From Vibrio ostreae (lineage in GTDB: Bacteria; Pseudomonadota; Gammaproteobacteria; Enterobacterales; Vibrionaceae): a stretch of 64,000 nt of DNA. Where the stretch lies: positions 1,116,001 to 1,180,000 of the forward strand of contig NZ_CP076642.1 in NCBI RefSeq assembly GCF_019226825.1, written 5' to 3'. Below the pieces are notes generated by a model, which searched no databases, was not told where the DNA came from, and saw nothing but the letters and a program-made list of their open reading frames with translations. Both the position numbers and the translations under genes were made by a program. The stretch's first letter is position 1, and every line of letters begins with the position of its first letter. Below, in pieces: positions 35,095-44,401 of this stretch.

Positions 35095-36168
35095 CTATGA
35101 TTGTGACGAATATTCGTTCAGTGCGGCAACAACTTCCTGCATGCTGTGCTGACTACCTATAGTGATACGCACACAGTCTCTCAGCGCTGGGTCATGACTT
35201 TGATTACGGGTCACGATACCTTGCTTGAGCAGATACGCAAACAGAGTTTCTCCGGCGCGAGTGCGCAGCAGGACAAAGTTGGTCGCGGACGGGTAAATTT
35301 TTTCAATAAAATCGTACTGACCCAGTTGGCTGATAAACCAATCGCGGGTTTCAATCAGTTGATTGGTTACGGTACGCATTTTATGCAGGCCTTGCTCGGA
35401 CAGGGCGTCCAGTACGATAGTGGCACTTGAATCCGGCATTGGATACGGTGGAATCAGTTTGGCAACGTATTCCATGACGCTCTCATCGGCGATGATAAAA
35501 CCGCAGCGTACCGCCGCCAGGCCAAAGGCTTTTGACAGCGTACGGATCACAACCAGGTTCGGGTAACGCGCAATCAGTGCTGCCACGCTCTGGTCAATTT
35601 CGAACTCAATATAGGCTTCATCAACCACTACCAGGGCATCTTGCTGCGTGCCTTCCAGAATCTCGATGATCGCTTGTTGCGACAGCGGATTACCGGTCGG
35701 GTTGTTTGGTGAGCACAGGAAAACCAGGTTGGCCTGCTTAGCCGCAGCGATAACGCCCTGGGTATCCAACTCAAATGCATCGCCAACCAGCGGTACATGC
35801 AAGGTTTCAATCGCCAGTGCATCGGCACAGAATTCATACATGGCATAAGTCGGCGAGCAGACGACGATTTTGTCTTTGCCTGGCTGACAGAAAGTACGGA
35901 TCAGCAGATCAATCGCTTCATCGGCACCACGCACGGCAACCACAGGTGAAGTGACCTGGCAGTAATCCTGATAAGCCCTGGCAATGTCGTGCGGCAGGAA
36001 ATCCGGGTAACGGTTGAAATTCTGTGACGATTCACCGTAGTGCACTGCGTGCTCCAGTTCGTTGGCATTCAGCCAGACCCGACCCGCGCCACCAATCCGG
36101 CGAGCAGACTGGTAAGGTATTAATTTTTTTATGGCCTCTGGTGCCAGTGTAGATGCGATGGATGACAT
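35095..36168 (-). CDS. Histidinol-phosphate aminotransferase-like enzyme
   Basis: 357-residue fold-type I PLP aminotransferase of the HisC group: YPDFLPHDIARAYQDY, RGADEAIDLLIRTFCQPG, CSPNNPTGNP (PLP-binding Asn), VVDEAYIEF, and the Schiff-base Lys in RTLSKAFGLAAVRCG. The ATG at 36168 begins MSSIASTLAPEAIKKLIPY, the usual family start. It stands outside any histidine operon, so it may be a second HisC or an enzyme for a related amino acid. The binding-protein gene follows, and a LysR gene is divergent. Confidence 0.85.
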   Translation of the reverse strand: MSSIASTLAPEAIKKLIPYQSARRIGGAGRVWLNANELEHAVHYGESSQNFNRYPDFLPHDIARAYQDYCQVTSPVVAVRGADEAIDLLIRTFCQPGKDKIVVCSPTYAMYEFCADALAIETLHVPLVGDAFELDTQGVIAAAKQANLVFLCSPNNPTGNPLSQQAIIEILEGTQQDALVVVDEAYIEFEIDQSVAALIARYPNLVVIRTLSKAFGLAAVRCGFIIADESVMEYVAKLIPPYPMPDSSATIVLDALSEQGLHKMRTVTNQLIETRDWFISQLGQYDFIEKIYPSATNFVLLRTRAGETLFAYLLKQGIVTRNQSHDPALRDCVRITIGSQHSMQEVVAALNEYSSQS

Positions 36169-36351
36169 AAATGCCCTCTGGCTGCTATTATTTAGTCGCA
36201 TTAAATGATTTTTTATGCTGTTAATTGCATTTAAAGTGATTTTATTTGCAAATTAATCAACAGATGATTCATTCAAACAAAAAGTATTTGTAAAAGGAAT
36301 CGAAATAAACACATACTAGCCATGATAAAAAATCATGGCTAAAGGCGAACT

Positions 36352-37237
36352 ATGCATCTTCCTTCTACCAAAACCCTGCAGGCCTTTCTGGCCACGGCTG
36401 AGTACCTGAATTTTACCCGAGCTGCGGACGCCCTGAATCTGACCCAGGGGGCGATCAGCCGGCAGATCCAGTCGTTGGAAGAGTTGCTGGGAGTAAAACT
36501 GTTTTATCGTCATGCGCGCGGGTTGAGCCTCACTCAGCAGGGGTTGAAGTTTGTCCCGCACGCTGAAGATATTTTGCGCCGCTTGCGTATGGCGATTGAT
36601 GATGTCTCCAGCACGCCGTCGAGTATTAAACTCAATGCGCCGAGCTGTGTGACTTCGTGGTTGCTGCCGCGGCTGATGGCGTTTCAGGAAGCGCATCCTG
36701 AAATTGATGTGGCATTGACCTCAACCATTAAGCATCATCCTGAGCCTGACTTTGATCGGTATGACGCGGTAATCCTGTATGGCAAAGCGACTAAGATGCC
36801 AAATTTGGTCAGCCAGTTACTGTTTGAAGAGCGGCTGACGCCAATTTGCCGGCCGGAACTGCTTGCCGAAGGGCAGGAGACCTTGTCGTTAGAACAGCTG
36901 ACCAAAATGACCTGGTTGCATGCTAACAGTGAGCAAAGCGACTGGAAGCTGTGGCTGGCCCATCATGGTCAGCGCGGCTTATCAAGCCGCAGTAACCAGC
37001 ATTTTTCTACCTTGGACCAGGCGATGAATGCCGCGCAGCAAGGCTTTGGTATTGCCGTGGGGGGATGTAACACTGGCCGCGCAGGATTTGGCGATGCACC
37101 GTTTGGTCTCACCTTTTAGTGATGCGGTGCCGTCCGGCTACAACTACTCGATTCTGTTTCCCAAGCAGAGTGATAATCCCATGCTCGATCTGCTCCAGAA
37201 CTGGCTGGTGGACGGTTATCAGGCGACGTTAAGTTAA
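36352..37237 (+). pseudogene. LysR-family regulator, frameshifted (GcvA-like)
   Basis: The helix-turn-helix (TLQAFLATAEYLNFTRAADALNLTQGAISRQIQSLEELLG) and most of the effector domain read in one frame to GFGIAVG. The rest (DVTLAAQDLAMHRLVSPF to the stop at 37237) reads in another. One G fewer in the six-G run at 37059-37064 restores a 294-residue protein of normal family length. Either a recent mutation, phase-variable tract or sequencing error. It is divergent from hisC and would be its natural regulator. Confidence 0.88.
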
Positions 37238-37663
37238 ACGTGCTGTACGGCGCAGAGGTCGTTTATACCACCGTATCCATGTGTCTCCTTATCGATAAGC
37301 ACCCGTGTATTCACCCGCGGCGTTATCGTTTTTCTCTATCAGAGTAATAGCCAAAAGCAGCCTGCTTGACCGCTTGAAGAGGGTTATAGTGGCGGGGTCC
37401 ATTGATAACAGCAGCAGAGGTCATAACTGCCGCTGTTCCAGTCCGCAAAGTGCTGACAGCGAAGCACTGATAGCCGTTTGCTCTTTGCCGGACACATGGT
37501 TCGCACTGCCCTATGCCCGTGGTTGTTGCTCGGAAGTGACTATTTCTCCTTGGATGAATATCGTCGTCCGAGCTTGATTAGCGGTGACAGCAGGCTTTTT
37601 GCGCCACAGATATTGGCGCTTTAGCTTTTTTAGACGATAAGGCGCAAGCCAATCACCTGGTTG
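37238..37663 (+). other. Gene-free stretch, possible small-RNA locus
   Basis: A 90-codon frame at 37305-37577 has no ribosome site and a Cys/Arg-rich composition unlike a real protein, so I do not accept it. A weak hairpin GCGCCA / TGGCGC (37601-37619) with TTTAGCTTTTTT follows, then the strong terminator at 37664. Two plus-strand terminators without a preceding complete gene suggest a non-coding transcript. Confidence 0.4.
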
Positions 37664-37707
37664 CCGGATAAGCGATTCACTCCATGCTCGCTTATCCGGT
37701 TTTTTTT
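37664..37707 (+). terminator. Strong rho-independent terminator
   Basis: A 12-bp perfect stem CCGGATAAGCGA / TCGCTTATCCGG with a 12-base loop, followed by eight T. Confidence 0.9.
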
Positions 37708-37723
37708 GGTGTTTAGGAAAGTG

Positions 37724-38344
37724 CTAGAGGTCTGGGTTGAATGTATCGCTGCGGATAAAGTGATCGATCTGGCGCGCGATATAGTCGTTATAGATCATAC
37801 TGGTGTGGGTAGTGCGGGTTTCAATATGGTCGGTCATGCCATCGATTTTAGTCTCTTCCACCGTGACCGTCCCATCCGACAGCGGCTCATTGCCCATCAG
37901 CAAACGGCGCATCCCGATAGGCACAGTTCCCGCAATGCTGCCCAGCTTCTGCGGAAATCGCCACTTATCCTCATGCGCTTGCAGACCATAACGGGCTGAG
38001 TTGCCAAGCAAAGCACCCAAACCGAGTTGCTGAATCTTAGCGACGATCGACGCGCCTTGCAGGGGGGAGCCAATCGCCAGCACATGGCTAATCTGTTGTG
38101 CTGAAGGCTGACGTGAAGCGAGATAATGTTTAATCATCAAGCCACCCAGACTATGGCCAACCAGAATATTTGTCTGCTTGCAATCGAGTGCTGCATCAAT
38201 AGCGCGAAACACTTTACCTGCATCGATGGCCACACTGTTGTAACTGAGCACTTGAGTGGTATAGCCGAGTTTGGTGAGACGCTGGCTCAGTGGCTGCATA
38301 ACCAGGCCATGCATATACAAACCGTGCAATATGATAATTTTCAT
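37724..38344 (-). CDS. Alpha/beta hydrolase, lipase-like
   Basis: 206 residues starting MKIIILHGLYMHGLVMQPLSQRL, with HG as the oxyanion segment and GHSLGG as the nucleophile elbow (Ser65). The His is probably in the TRTTHTSMIYND segment near residue 180. No signal peptide. The family includes small lipases and PGAP1-like esterases. Substrate is unknown. The gene stands alone. Confidence 0.82.
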   Translation of the reverse strand: MKIIILHGLYMHGLVMQPLSQRLTKLGYTTQVLSYNSVAIDAGKVFRAIDAALDCKQTNILVGHSLGGLMIKHYLASRQPSAQQISHVLAIGSPLQGASIVAKIQQLGLGALLGNSARYGLQAHEDKWRFPQKLGSIAGTVPIGMRRLLMGNEPLSDGTVTVEETKIDGMTDHIETRTTHTSMIYNDYIARQIDHFIRSDTFNPDL

Positions 38345-38658
38345 CGCGAATTCAATGCCAAGGATCAGACAACCAATTTAACCACTGCCAGCACAAAAGG
38401 AAAGCACCAACCGAGTGGAGGAACGTGAGCAGGTTGCCGCTAACCAGCAGCATTAACGCATTGAATCAGATTGAAGTCTTGGGTGAAAGGGAAATGATTT
38501 TATGGATGGGATGCCAAATAATGACATGAAAGCCGGGGTGAAATTTCGGCTTGGGGAAGAAAATCGGCAGCCGGACCGGGAAGTCCTCAGCTGCCGAAGA
38601 TAAATAGTCTTATTCAAATCCATTGAATATTCCTTCCATTTTTCTCATGAATATCGGC
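38345..38658. other. Intergenic region with a terminator for the gene at 38659
   Basis: The stem CGGCAGC / GCTGCCG at 38565-38596 is followed on the minus strand by ATTTTCTT and probably ends the transcript of the small periplasmic protein gene. No gene is seen in the rest. Confidence 0.6.
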
Positions 38659-38970
38659 TTAGCCGTCATCGCGAGCAACGAAACCCTGTTTCACAATCAG
38701 ATTGCCTGCGCTGTCTTCCGCGACGATTTTCAGCGTGCGTGCAGTTGGTGCGTAGTTTTTGTAAGTCAGCGTACCATCTTCAGAAGTCAGGTAAGTCTGA
38801 CCTTGAATTTGAACCGGGTAGTTTGCCACAGCCTGACCATTTTGAGTCAGAGATACCGTTGCCAGGTTATCTTGAGTAGCGACATCCATGCTCAGATCGG
38901 CAGCCATTGCACCAGCGGCAAAAGTGGTTGAAAGAAGAGTAGCTGTGATGATTGAAGTGACTTTAGTCAT
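38659..38970 (-). CDS. Small periplasmic protein of unknown function
   Basis: 103 residues with a signal peptide (MTKVTSIITATLLSTTFAAGAMA, cleaved before ADLS). The mature part is a short beta-rich domain (ATVSLTQNGQAVANYPVQIQGQTYLTSEDGTLTYKNY) resembling carboxypeptidase-regulatory or Ig-like folds that often carry surface ligands. GAGGAAA lies upstream of the ATG. It is divergent from the TonB-dependent receptor with a 247-base shared region, so it may be iron-regulated too. Confidence 0.72.
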   Translation of the reverse strand: MTKVTSIITATLLSTTFAAGAMAADLSMDVATQDNLATVSLTQNGQAVANYPVQIQGQTYLTSEDGTLTYKNYAPTARTLKIVAEDSAGNLIVKQGFVARDDG

Positions 38971-39163
38971 GGTTCATTTCCTCTTGATTTAAGTTTGTTG
39001 AGCACCGTAGTGCTTGGAAGAAATATTAGATCTACGTCACACTTTTATCGATAAGATAAAGTTGTCCGACTTCTTCAAAAATATCGAACAAATAATCAGC
39101 GTTTCTATTTTGCACGATGAAATAATGCCCATGATGAATGCATGTACCATTTGTAATGCAAAT

Positions 39164-39178
39164 GAAAATTAGTTACAT
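39164..39178 (+). promoter_or_regulatory. Possible Fur box before the TonB receptor
   Basis: TGAAAATTAGTTACA matches about 10 of 14 fixed positions of the TGATAAT-N-ATTATCA Fur core, 40 bases before the start codon. Confidence 0.4.
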
Positions 39179-39217
39179 TCCTGCCCTGTTTTTGCGAACC
39201 ACATCATAATAAATTTA

Positions 39218-41374
39218 ATGAAAGCCCCAACAAAACTTCATCCTCTTTGCCTGGCTATTGTTGCCGGGTTAGGTGCGCCAGGATTGGGCACCGCAGCGTT
39301 TGCCGCAGATAATGCGACTTCAATCGAGCTTGCCACACAGCCTGTGACTTCTTCTGCCGATGCTGAAACCAGCTCTGCCGATCAAGACACTATGACGGTT
39401 TATGGTCGTGCGCTCTCTTTATACCGGGCGAATGAAACCAGCCTGGCGACCAAAACGCCGACCGCGATTGACGACACGCCGCAATCTATTCAGGTATTGC
39501 CGCAACAACTGATCGAAGATCAGGGCGCGCGTCAGATAACGGATCTGTATCGCTCTGTCAGTGGTGTCAGCCAGTATTCCTATTCCGGGGTGACGTTCCG
39601 CGGTTTTCGTCAGGATGAAATTCTTTATGATGGTGTGCGCGGAGATCCGTTTAACGGCTTTGCCATTCCACAACTGTTTAATATCGAACGGGTGGAAGTG
39701 CTGAAAGGTCCGTCCTCTGCTGTGATGGGCAGTGGCGAACCGGGCGGGGTGATGAACTACGTCACCAAGAAACCGGCTTATACTACCCAGCGCCGTGTTT
39801 CTGTGACGGCGGGCAACCAGGAGTTTGTCAGTGGCGGCGTTGAGCTGTCGGGGCCGGTTAACGATGATGCCAGCCAGCGCTATCGTGTGGCGATTTACCA
39901 GGATCATGAAAATCCGTCCCGCACTAATACTGATGTACGCAACCGCATCATTGATCTTGGTTACAGCTGGGACATGAGCGAAGACAGCACGGTCACGGCC
40001 CAGTTCACCGATATTATCCAGCATTACGGCGGTGCCCGTCTGCGTGGTATCCCGACCGATGATGCGGGTAACTTTCTGGCTGACATCGACTGGAACGCTA
40101 ACGAAGCGTCCGATTTTCAGGATCTGGAAGCGCAGGTATATCAGTTGCGTCTTGACCACAGCTTCAACGACTGGCTGAGCGGTGATGTAACGTTGCGTTA
40201 CTACGAAAACAGTGAAGATCAGAAATACCATGAGCCGAACGGGCTGGAAGATACCGATGGTGATGGCGTGGCTGACTGGAGCAAGCGTCAGTTCCGCGAT
40301 CAGGTTCGCGATAATAAAGCAGGTTCGGTATCGGCGAATCTCGTTGCGCTACTGGGTGATCACACCCTGCTGTTTGGCGGAGACTACTACCGCATTGATG
40401 AAGACTATGTCTATTACCGCGCCAAAAGTGTGGGTGGCCTGAGTCTGACCAATCCGGTGTATGGTGCTGACACTTCCGCTTATACCTTAAGTTTGTCTAA
40501 ACAGACCGATTCACGCTCTGAACGTTATGGCGCCTATGCGCAAGATCAATGGCAGATTAGCGAGCAGTGGAATGTGTTGGCCGGACTGCGCATTGACGGC
40601 TTTAAGGATGAAGTGAACGACATCAAGAACTCGACCGAAGATCACTATACCGGTTCTGGCATGTCCTACCGTCTGGGGTCGACTTACAAAATCAACCCGC
40701 AATGGCACCCGTATGCCGTGGTCGCGACCGGATTTGTCCCGCAGGATGCCGCGGATCAGGCGTCGTCTAACGGTGGTCCGTTTGATCCGGAAGAAAGCCT
40801 GATGTTTGAAACCGGGGTCCGCAGTTACTGGTTCGATAATGCCCTAAACGTCAATCTGGCGCTGTACCATATTACTAAAGAGAACATTCTCCAGGCAGAC
40901 CCGGATGACGATACACGCTCAGTGGCGTTTGGCAAGGTGCGCAGCCAGGGTGTGGAAGTGGATATGCTGGCCGATGTCACTGATAACTGGACTGCGAATC
41001 TGAGCTATGCCTACAACGATACCCGGGTCAAAGAGGCTTACGATGGTATCAGCGGCACAGTGGGAACCCGCTTTGCGAACGCGCCGCACCATCAGTTGGG
41101 GCTATGGACCCGTTACGATCTGACGGCGATCGATTCGTCGGTGGGTTTCGGCGCCGACCATGTCAGCGAGCAGTACAACCAGAGCGGCCAGATAGTCAAA
41201 GCGTATACTGTGTTTGATGCTTCCTGGCAGACACGCTGGCAGGATTGGCTGTTCCAGCTCAACGTAAAGAACTTGTTTGATAAGAAGTATGCCGTCAGTG
41301 GCTTTATCGATCGTACCGGACATTTCCCGGGCGAGCAGCGTCGGGTTTATCTGACCGCAAGCTACGATTTTTAA
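39218..41374 (+). CDS. TonB-dependent siderophore receptor
   Basis: 718-residue outer-membrane receptor. A signal peptide ends near AAFA (about 29), a TonB box lies near DTMTVYG (about 57-62), then the plug domain (TPTAIDDTPQSIQVLPQQLIEDQGARQITDLYRSVSGVS; VEVLKGPSSAVMGSGEPGGVMNYVTKKP) and a 22-strand barrel ending in YLTASYDF with the terminal Phe. The plug is of the FhuA/FhuE/FoxA ferrisiderophore type. It lacks the N-terminal signalling domain of FecA, although fecBCDE follow downstream. Confidence 0.92.
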   Translation: MKAPTKLHPLCLAIVAGLGAPGLGTAAFAADNATSIELATQPVTSSADAETSSADQDTMTVYGRALSLYRANETSLATKTPTAIDDTPQSIQVLPQQLIEDQGARQITDLYRSVSGVSQYSYSGVTFRGFRQDEILYDGVRGDPFNGFAIPQLFNIERVEVLKGPSSAVMGSGEPGGVMNYVTKKPAYTTQRRVSVTAGNQEFVSGGVELSGPVNDDASQRYRVAIYQDHENPSRTNTDVRNRIIDLGYSWDMSEDSTVTAQFTDIIQHYGGARLRGIPTDDAGNFLADIDWNANEASDFQDLEAQVYQLRLDHSFNDWLSGDVTLRYYENSEDQKYHEPNGLEDTDGDGVADWSKRQFRDQVRDNKAGSVSANLVALLGDHTLLFGGDYYRIDEDYVYYRAKSVGGLSLTNPVYGADTSAYTLSLSKQTDSRSERYGAYAQDQWQISEQWNVLAGLRIDGFKDEVNDIKNSTEDHYTGSGMSYRLGSTYKINPQWHPYAVVATGFVPQDAADQASSNGGPFDPEESLMFETGVRSYWFDNALNVNLALYHITKENILQADPDDDTRSVAFGKVRSQGVEVDMLADVTDNWTANLSYAYNDTRVKEAYDGISGTVGTRFANAPHHQLGLWTRYDLTAIDSSVGFGADHVSEQYNQSGQIVKAYTVFDASWQTRWQDWLFQLNVKNLFDKKYAVSGFIDRTGHFPGEQRRVYLTASYDF

Positions 41375-41377
41375 CCT

Positions 41378-41403
41378 AAGTCCGGCATTAGCCGGACTTT
41401 TTT
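41378..41403 (+). terminator. Terminator of the TonB receptor gene
   Basis: A 9-bp stem AAGTCCGGC / GCCGGACTT with an ATTA loop and a T tract. Confidence 0.93.
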
Positions 41404-41435
41404 GTGGCTCATTAAGAGTAAGTTAAGTGAGTAAC

Positions 41436-41450
41436 TAAAAATAATTCTCA
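41436..41450 (+). promoter_or_regulatory. Fur box upstream of fecB
   Basis: TAAAAATAATTCTCA matches 11 of 14 fixed positions of the Fur core, 88 bases before fecB, between the receptor terminator and the ABC operon. Confidence 0.6.
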
Positions 41451-41538
41451 CTGCAATTTTCGTTTCATCTGAAGTCGAAATCAGTACAATCGAGAGCAGC
41501 ATTAAGGTGCTGATGATCACGAAAATTAGGAAATAGAT

Positions 41539-42438
41539 ATGAAATGGTCTTGTTGGATAGCACGTAGTCTGGTGCTAATGGGATGTTGGGTGAGCTTTAT
41601 GGCCTCTGCCGTGACCGTGACGGACAGTCACGGTGAATTCACCTTAGATTATGTACCGCAGCGCGTTGTCACGCTGGAGTTTTCTTTTGTTGATGCTCTG
41701 GCGGCGGTGGATGTCAGCCCGGTCGGGATTGCCGATGATAATGACCCCAATCGCCTGCTGCCTGCGGTACGCGATAAGCTAGCGCAGTGGACATCGGTTG
41801 GTACCCGCTCCCAGCCAAGCCTGGAAGTGATTGCGTCGCTCAAACCGGATCTGATTATTGCTGATGTCGATCGTCATTCATCGGTGTACCGTGATTTGCA
41901 GAAAATTGCGCCGACGCTGCTGCTGCCTTCACGCCGCGAAACCTATCAGGATAACCTCAAATCAGCAGCGATTATTGGTCAAGTGCTGGGTAAAGATAAG
42001 CAGATGCAGCAACGTCTGGCTGAGCACCAGCAGACCATGCAAGGTTACGCCAGGCAGTTGTCGACACTTAAACAGCCTGTGGTGCAGTTTGGTGTCGCGC
42101 GTGAAAACGGTTTTTACGCTCACTCAGCGGACTCTTACGCTGGCGGTGTGATTCACGCTCTGGGCCTCGATTCTCCGGCCGGACTGAAAAACGAAAATGC
42201 GTCGCGTCAGATCAGTCTGGAACAACTGCTGGCACTCAACCCCGGTTATCTGGTGGTAGGAGATTACACCCAAAACAGCATCATTACCCGTTGGGAAAAG
42301 CAACCGTTGTGGAAACTGTTGTATGCAGTGCGCGCCAAGCATCTGCTGCACGTTGACGGCAACCTGTGGGCGCGTTGCCGCGGTATCCTGGCGGCGGAAT
42401 ATATGGCGGCCGATCTGGTTAAACTGGTTAACGCCTGA
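41539..42438 (+). CDS. fecB: Fe3+-dicitrate-type periplasmic binding protein
   Basis: 299 residues. A signal peptide of about 24 residues is followed by a class III binding fold. It aligns closely with E. coli FecB over TVTDSHGEFTLDYVPQRVVTLE, FVDALAAVDVSPVGIADDND, VGTRSQPSLEVIASLKPDLIIAD and ETYQDNLKSAAIIG. It captures the iron complex in the periplasm and passes it to FecCD. TAGGAAA precedes the ATG, and its stop overlaps the fecC start (TGATG). Confidence 0.88.
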   Translation: MKWSCWIARSLVLMGCWVSFMASAVTVTDSHGEFTLDYVPQRVVTLEFSFVDALAAVDVSPVGIADDNDPNRLLPAVRDKLAQWTSVGTRSQPSLEVIASLKPDLIIADVDRHSSVYRDLQKIAPTLLLPSRRETYQDNLKSAAIIGQVLGKDKQMQQRLAEHQQTMQGYARQLSTLKQPVVQFGVARENGFYAHSADSYAGGVIHALGLDSPAGLKNENASRQISLEQLLALNPGYLVVGDYTQNSIITRWEKQPLWKLLYAVRAKHLLHVDGNLWARCRGILAAEYMAADLVKLVNA

Positions 42439-43439
42439 TGAGCCGGGCTGACAAGCTAAAACAGACGAGCGTGGTTGCCACGCTCGTTGTGTTTTTATTG
42501 CTGGTTGCCTGGTGGGCGCTGTTTGCCTTTTCGGCGGTGCCGGTCTCGGGCGCTGCAGCTCTGACGGCCTTGTGGGCGCCGGATGAGCAGGTGATGTCGC
42601 ACATGATTGTGCGCGAAATTCGTCTGCCAAGGGTGCTGGAGGCAGCACTGGTTGGTGCGAGTCTGGCCTGCGCCGGCGCCTTAATGCAGGGGCTGACCCG
42701 TAATCCGCTGGCGTCACCGAGCCTGTTTGGCGTCAATGCCGGCGCGGCACTGGGTATGGCGCTGGTCAGCACCGTATTTGCAGCGTCTTCAGCTCTGACG
42801 ACTCCGGTGGCGGCTATGATCGGCGGATTCACGGCTTGGGGGTTAGTGATGCTGCTTGGCGGCGCCTGGAAAATGGGCTCAGAGCGCGGTCAGCTGGTTT
42901 TGGCCGGGATTGCAATTTCAGCCCTGTGTGGCGCGCTGACCAAAGCCAGCGTCATTCTGGAAGAAGATCAGGCCGCCAGTGTGATGGCCTGGCTGGCGGG
43001 CTCGTTTGCTCATGTCAGCTGGGATACCTGGCAGATGAGCTGGCCGGGCCTGAGCGCAGCGTTGGTGCTCAGTATGCTGCTGGCTCCCAAGGTTAACGTG
43101 CTGGCGATGGGCGATGAGCGGGTCAAAAGCTTAGGCGTTAATCTGACTCTGCTGCGGGTGCTGATTGGCCTGGCAGTGCTGGTGCTGGTTGGCTTGTGTG
43201 TCAGCACGGTCGGAGCGATCGCTTTTGTCGGCCTGATTGTGCCGCATATGGCGCGTTTACTGGTGGGCTATGATCACCGGCGTCTGTTGCCGGTGGTAAT
43301 GCTGATTGGTGCGATGCTGACCCTGCTGGCCGATATCATCAGCCGGGCGGTGGTGTTTCCGACCGAAACACCGGCCGGTGCTGTTCTGGCACTGATCGGT
43401 GCACCTTGCTTTCTGTATCTGGTGAGAAATCGCGCATGA
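42438..43439 (+). CDS. fecC: Iron-complex ABC transporter permease
   Basis: 333 residues, about nine or ten spans, of the FecCD/BtuC family. Landmarks are LRVLEAALVGASLACAGALMQGLTRNPLASPSLFGVNAGAALG, GERGQLV-like loops, and AFVGLIVPHMARLLVGYDHRRLLP, which holds the coupling helix to the ATPase. The start is translationally coupled to fecB (1-base overlap), and its own stop overlaps the fecD ATG (ATGA). It forms a heterodimer with FecD. Confidence 0.9.
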   Translation: MSRADKLKQTSVVATLVVFLLLVAWWALFAFSAVPVSGAAALTALWAPDEQVMSHMIVREIRLPRVLEAALVGASLACAGALMQGLTRNPLASPSLFGVNAGAALGMALVSTVFAASSALTTPVAAMIGGFTAWGLVMLLGGAWKMGSERGQLVLAGIAISALCGALTKASVILEEDQAASVMAWLAGSFAHVSWDTWQMSWPGLSAALVLSMLLAPKVNVLAMGDERVKSLGVNLTLLRVLIGLAVLVLVGLCVSTVGAIAFVGLIVPHMARLLVGYDHRRLLPVVMLIGAMLTLLADIISRAVVFPTETPAGAVLALIGAPCFLYLVRNRA

Positions 43440-44398
43440 ATTCCTTAATCAAAACGCAATGCCTGCTGCTGGGCGGGATTGTTGTGCTGTCCGTGGCCAG
43501 CCTGAGTCTTGGCGCGGTACATATTCCGTTACCGCAGGTGTGGGACGGTCTGTTTCCCGGCAGTGAGCACTATTTCACCATTCATGATTATCGCCTGCCA
43601 CGGATTGTCATCGCGATTCTGGTTGGTGCTATGCTGGCCAGCGCCGGGGTACTGATCCAGGGCGTGATTCGTAACCCGCTGGCATCGCCGGATATTCTCG
43701 GTGTCAGCCATGGCGCTGGTTTGGCGGCGGTGGCCCTGATGACCTTATGGCCGACGGTGTCGGTCTACTGGCTGCCGCTGGCCGCTTTGTGTGGCGGTAT
43801 GGCCTCGGCACTGGTGCTGGCTTTGGTGTGCGGCGGCAAGACCACTCCGGTCAAACTGGCCATCACAGGTGTCGCGTTGGCTGCTTTGTACGGCAGTGGA
43901 ATTGACTTTCTTATCCTGACCCAGCCACTGGAAATCAACAATGCTCTGCTGTGGCTGACCGGCAGTTTATGGGGACGCGGCTGGGATCAGCTCACTTTGT
44001 TGTGGCCATGGTGGGCCGCGTTGCCTGTCATGCTGTGGCTCAGTCACGCCCTGAATCTGCTCACTCTGGGCGATGAACGTGCGCTCAGCCTCGGTATTTC
44101 GGTCAACCGGGTACGCGCTGCGGCGCTGCTGGTGGCAGTGATCTGGACTTCGGCGGCGGTTGCCGTGTGCGGACCGATCAGTTTCCTTGGACTGGTGGCA
44201 CCGCATCTGGCACGGCAACTGGTCGGCGGGCGGCATCAGAACTTACTGCCGACCGCGATGCTGGTGGGGGCTTTGCTGCTGCTGGTCGCTGACCTGGCGG
44301 CGCGCATCATTGCTCCGCCCCTTGAGCTGCCGGCCGGCATTATGACGGCTATTATCGGCGCGCCCTACTTTTTATACCTGCTAACTAAGATGAGATAA
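43436..44398 (+). CDS. fecD: Iron-complex ABC transporter permease
   Basis: 320 residues, same family as FecC: LPRIVIAILVGAMLASAGVLIQGVIRNPLASPDILGVSHGAGL, GDERALSLGISVNRVR and FLGLVAPHLARQLVGGRHQNLLPT. The ATG at 43436 is in the ATGA overlap with fecC, which decides the start; ten extra upstream codons would lie inside fecC. Pairs with FecC and the FecE ATPase. Confidence 0.9.
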   Translation: MNSLIKTQCLLLGGIVVLSVASLSLGAVHIPLPQVWDGLFPGSEHYFTIHDYRLPRIVIAILVGAMLASAGVLIQGVIRNPLASPDILGVSHGAGLAAVALMTLWPTVSVYWLPLAALCGGMASALVLALVCGGKTTPVKLAITGVALAALYGSGIDFLILTQPLEINNALLWLTGSLWGRGWDQLTLLWPWWAALPVMLWLSHALNLLTLGDERALSLGISVNRVRAAALLVAVIWTSAAVAVCGPISFLGLVAPHLARQLVGGRHQNLLPTAMLVGALLLLVADLAARIIAPPLELPAGIMTAIIGAPYFLYLLTKMR

Positions 44399-44401
44399 CC
44401 G

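Noticed and set aside
37305..37577. Open frame of 90 codons on the plus strand
   Set aside because: No ribosome site, odd composition and no family likeness; treated as non-coding.
39419..40231. Long open frame opposite the TonB receptor
   Set aside because: Shadow of a clear receptor gene; no protein-like pattern.
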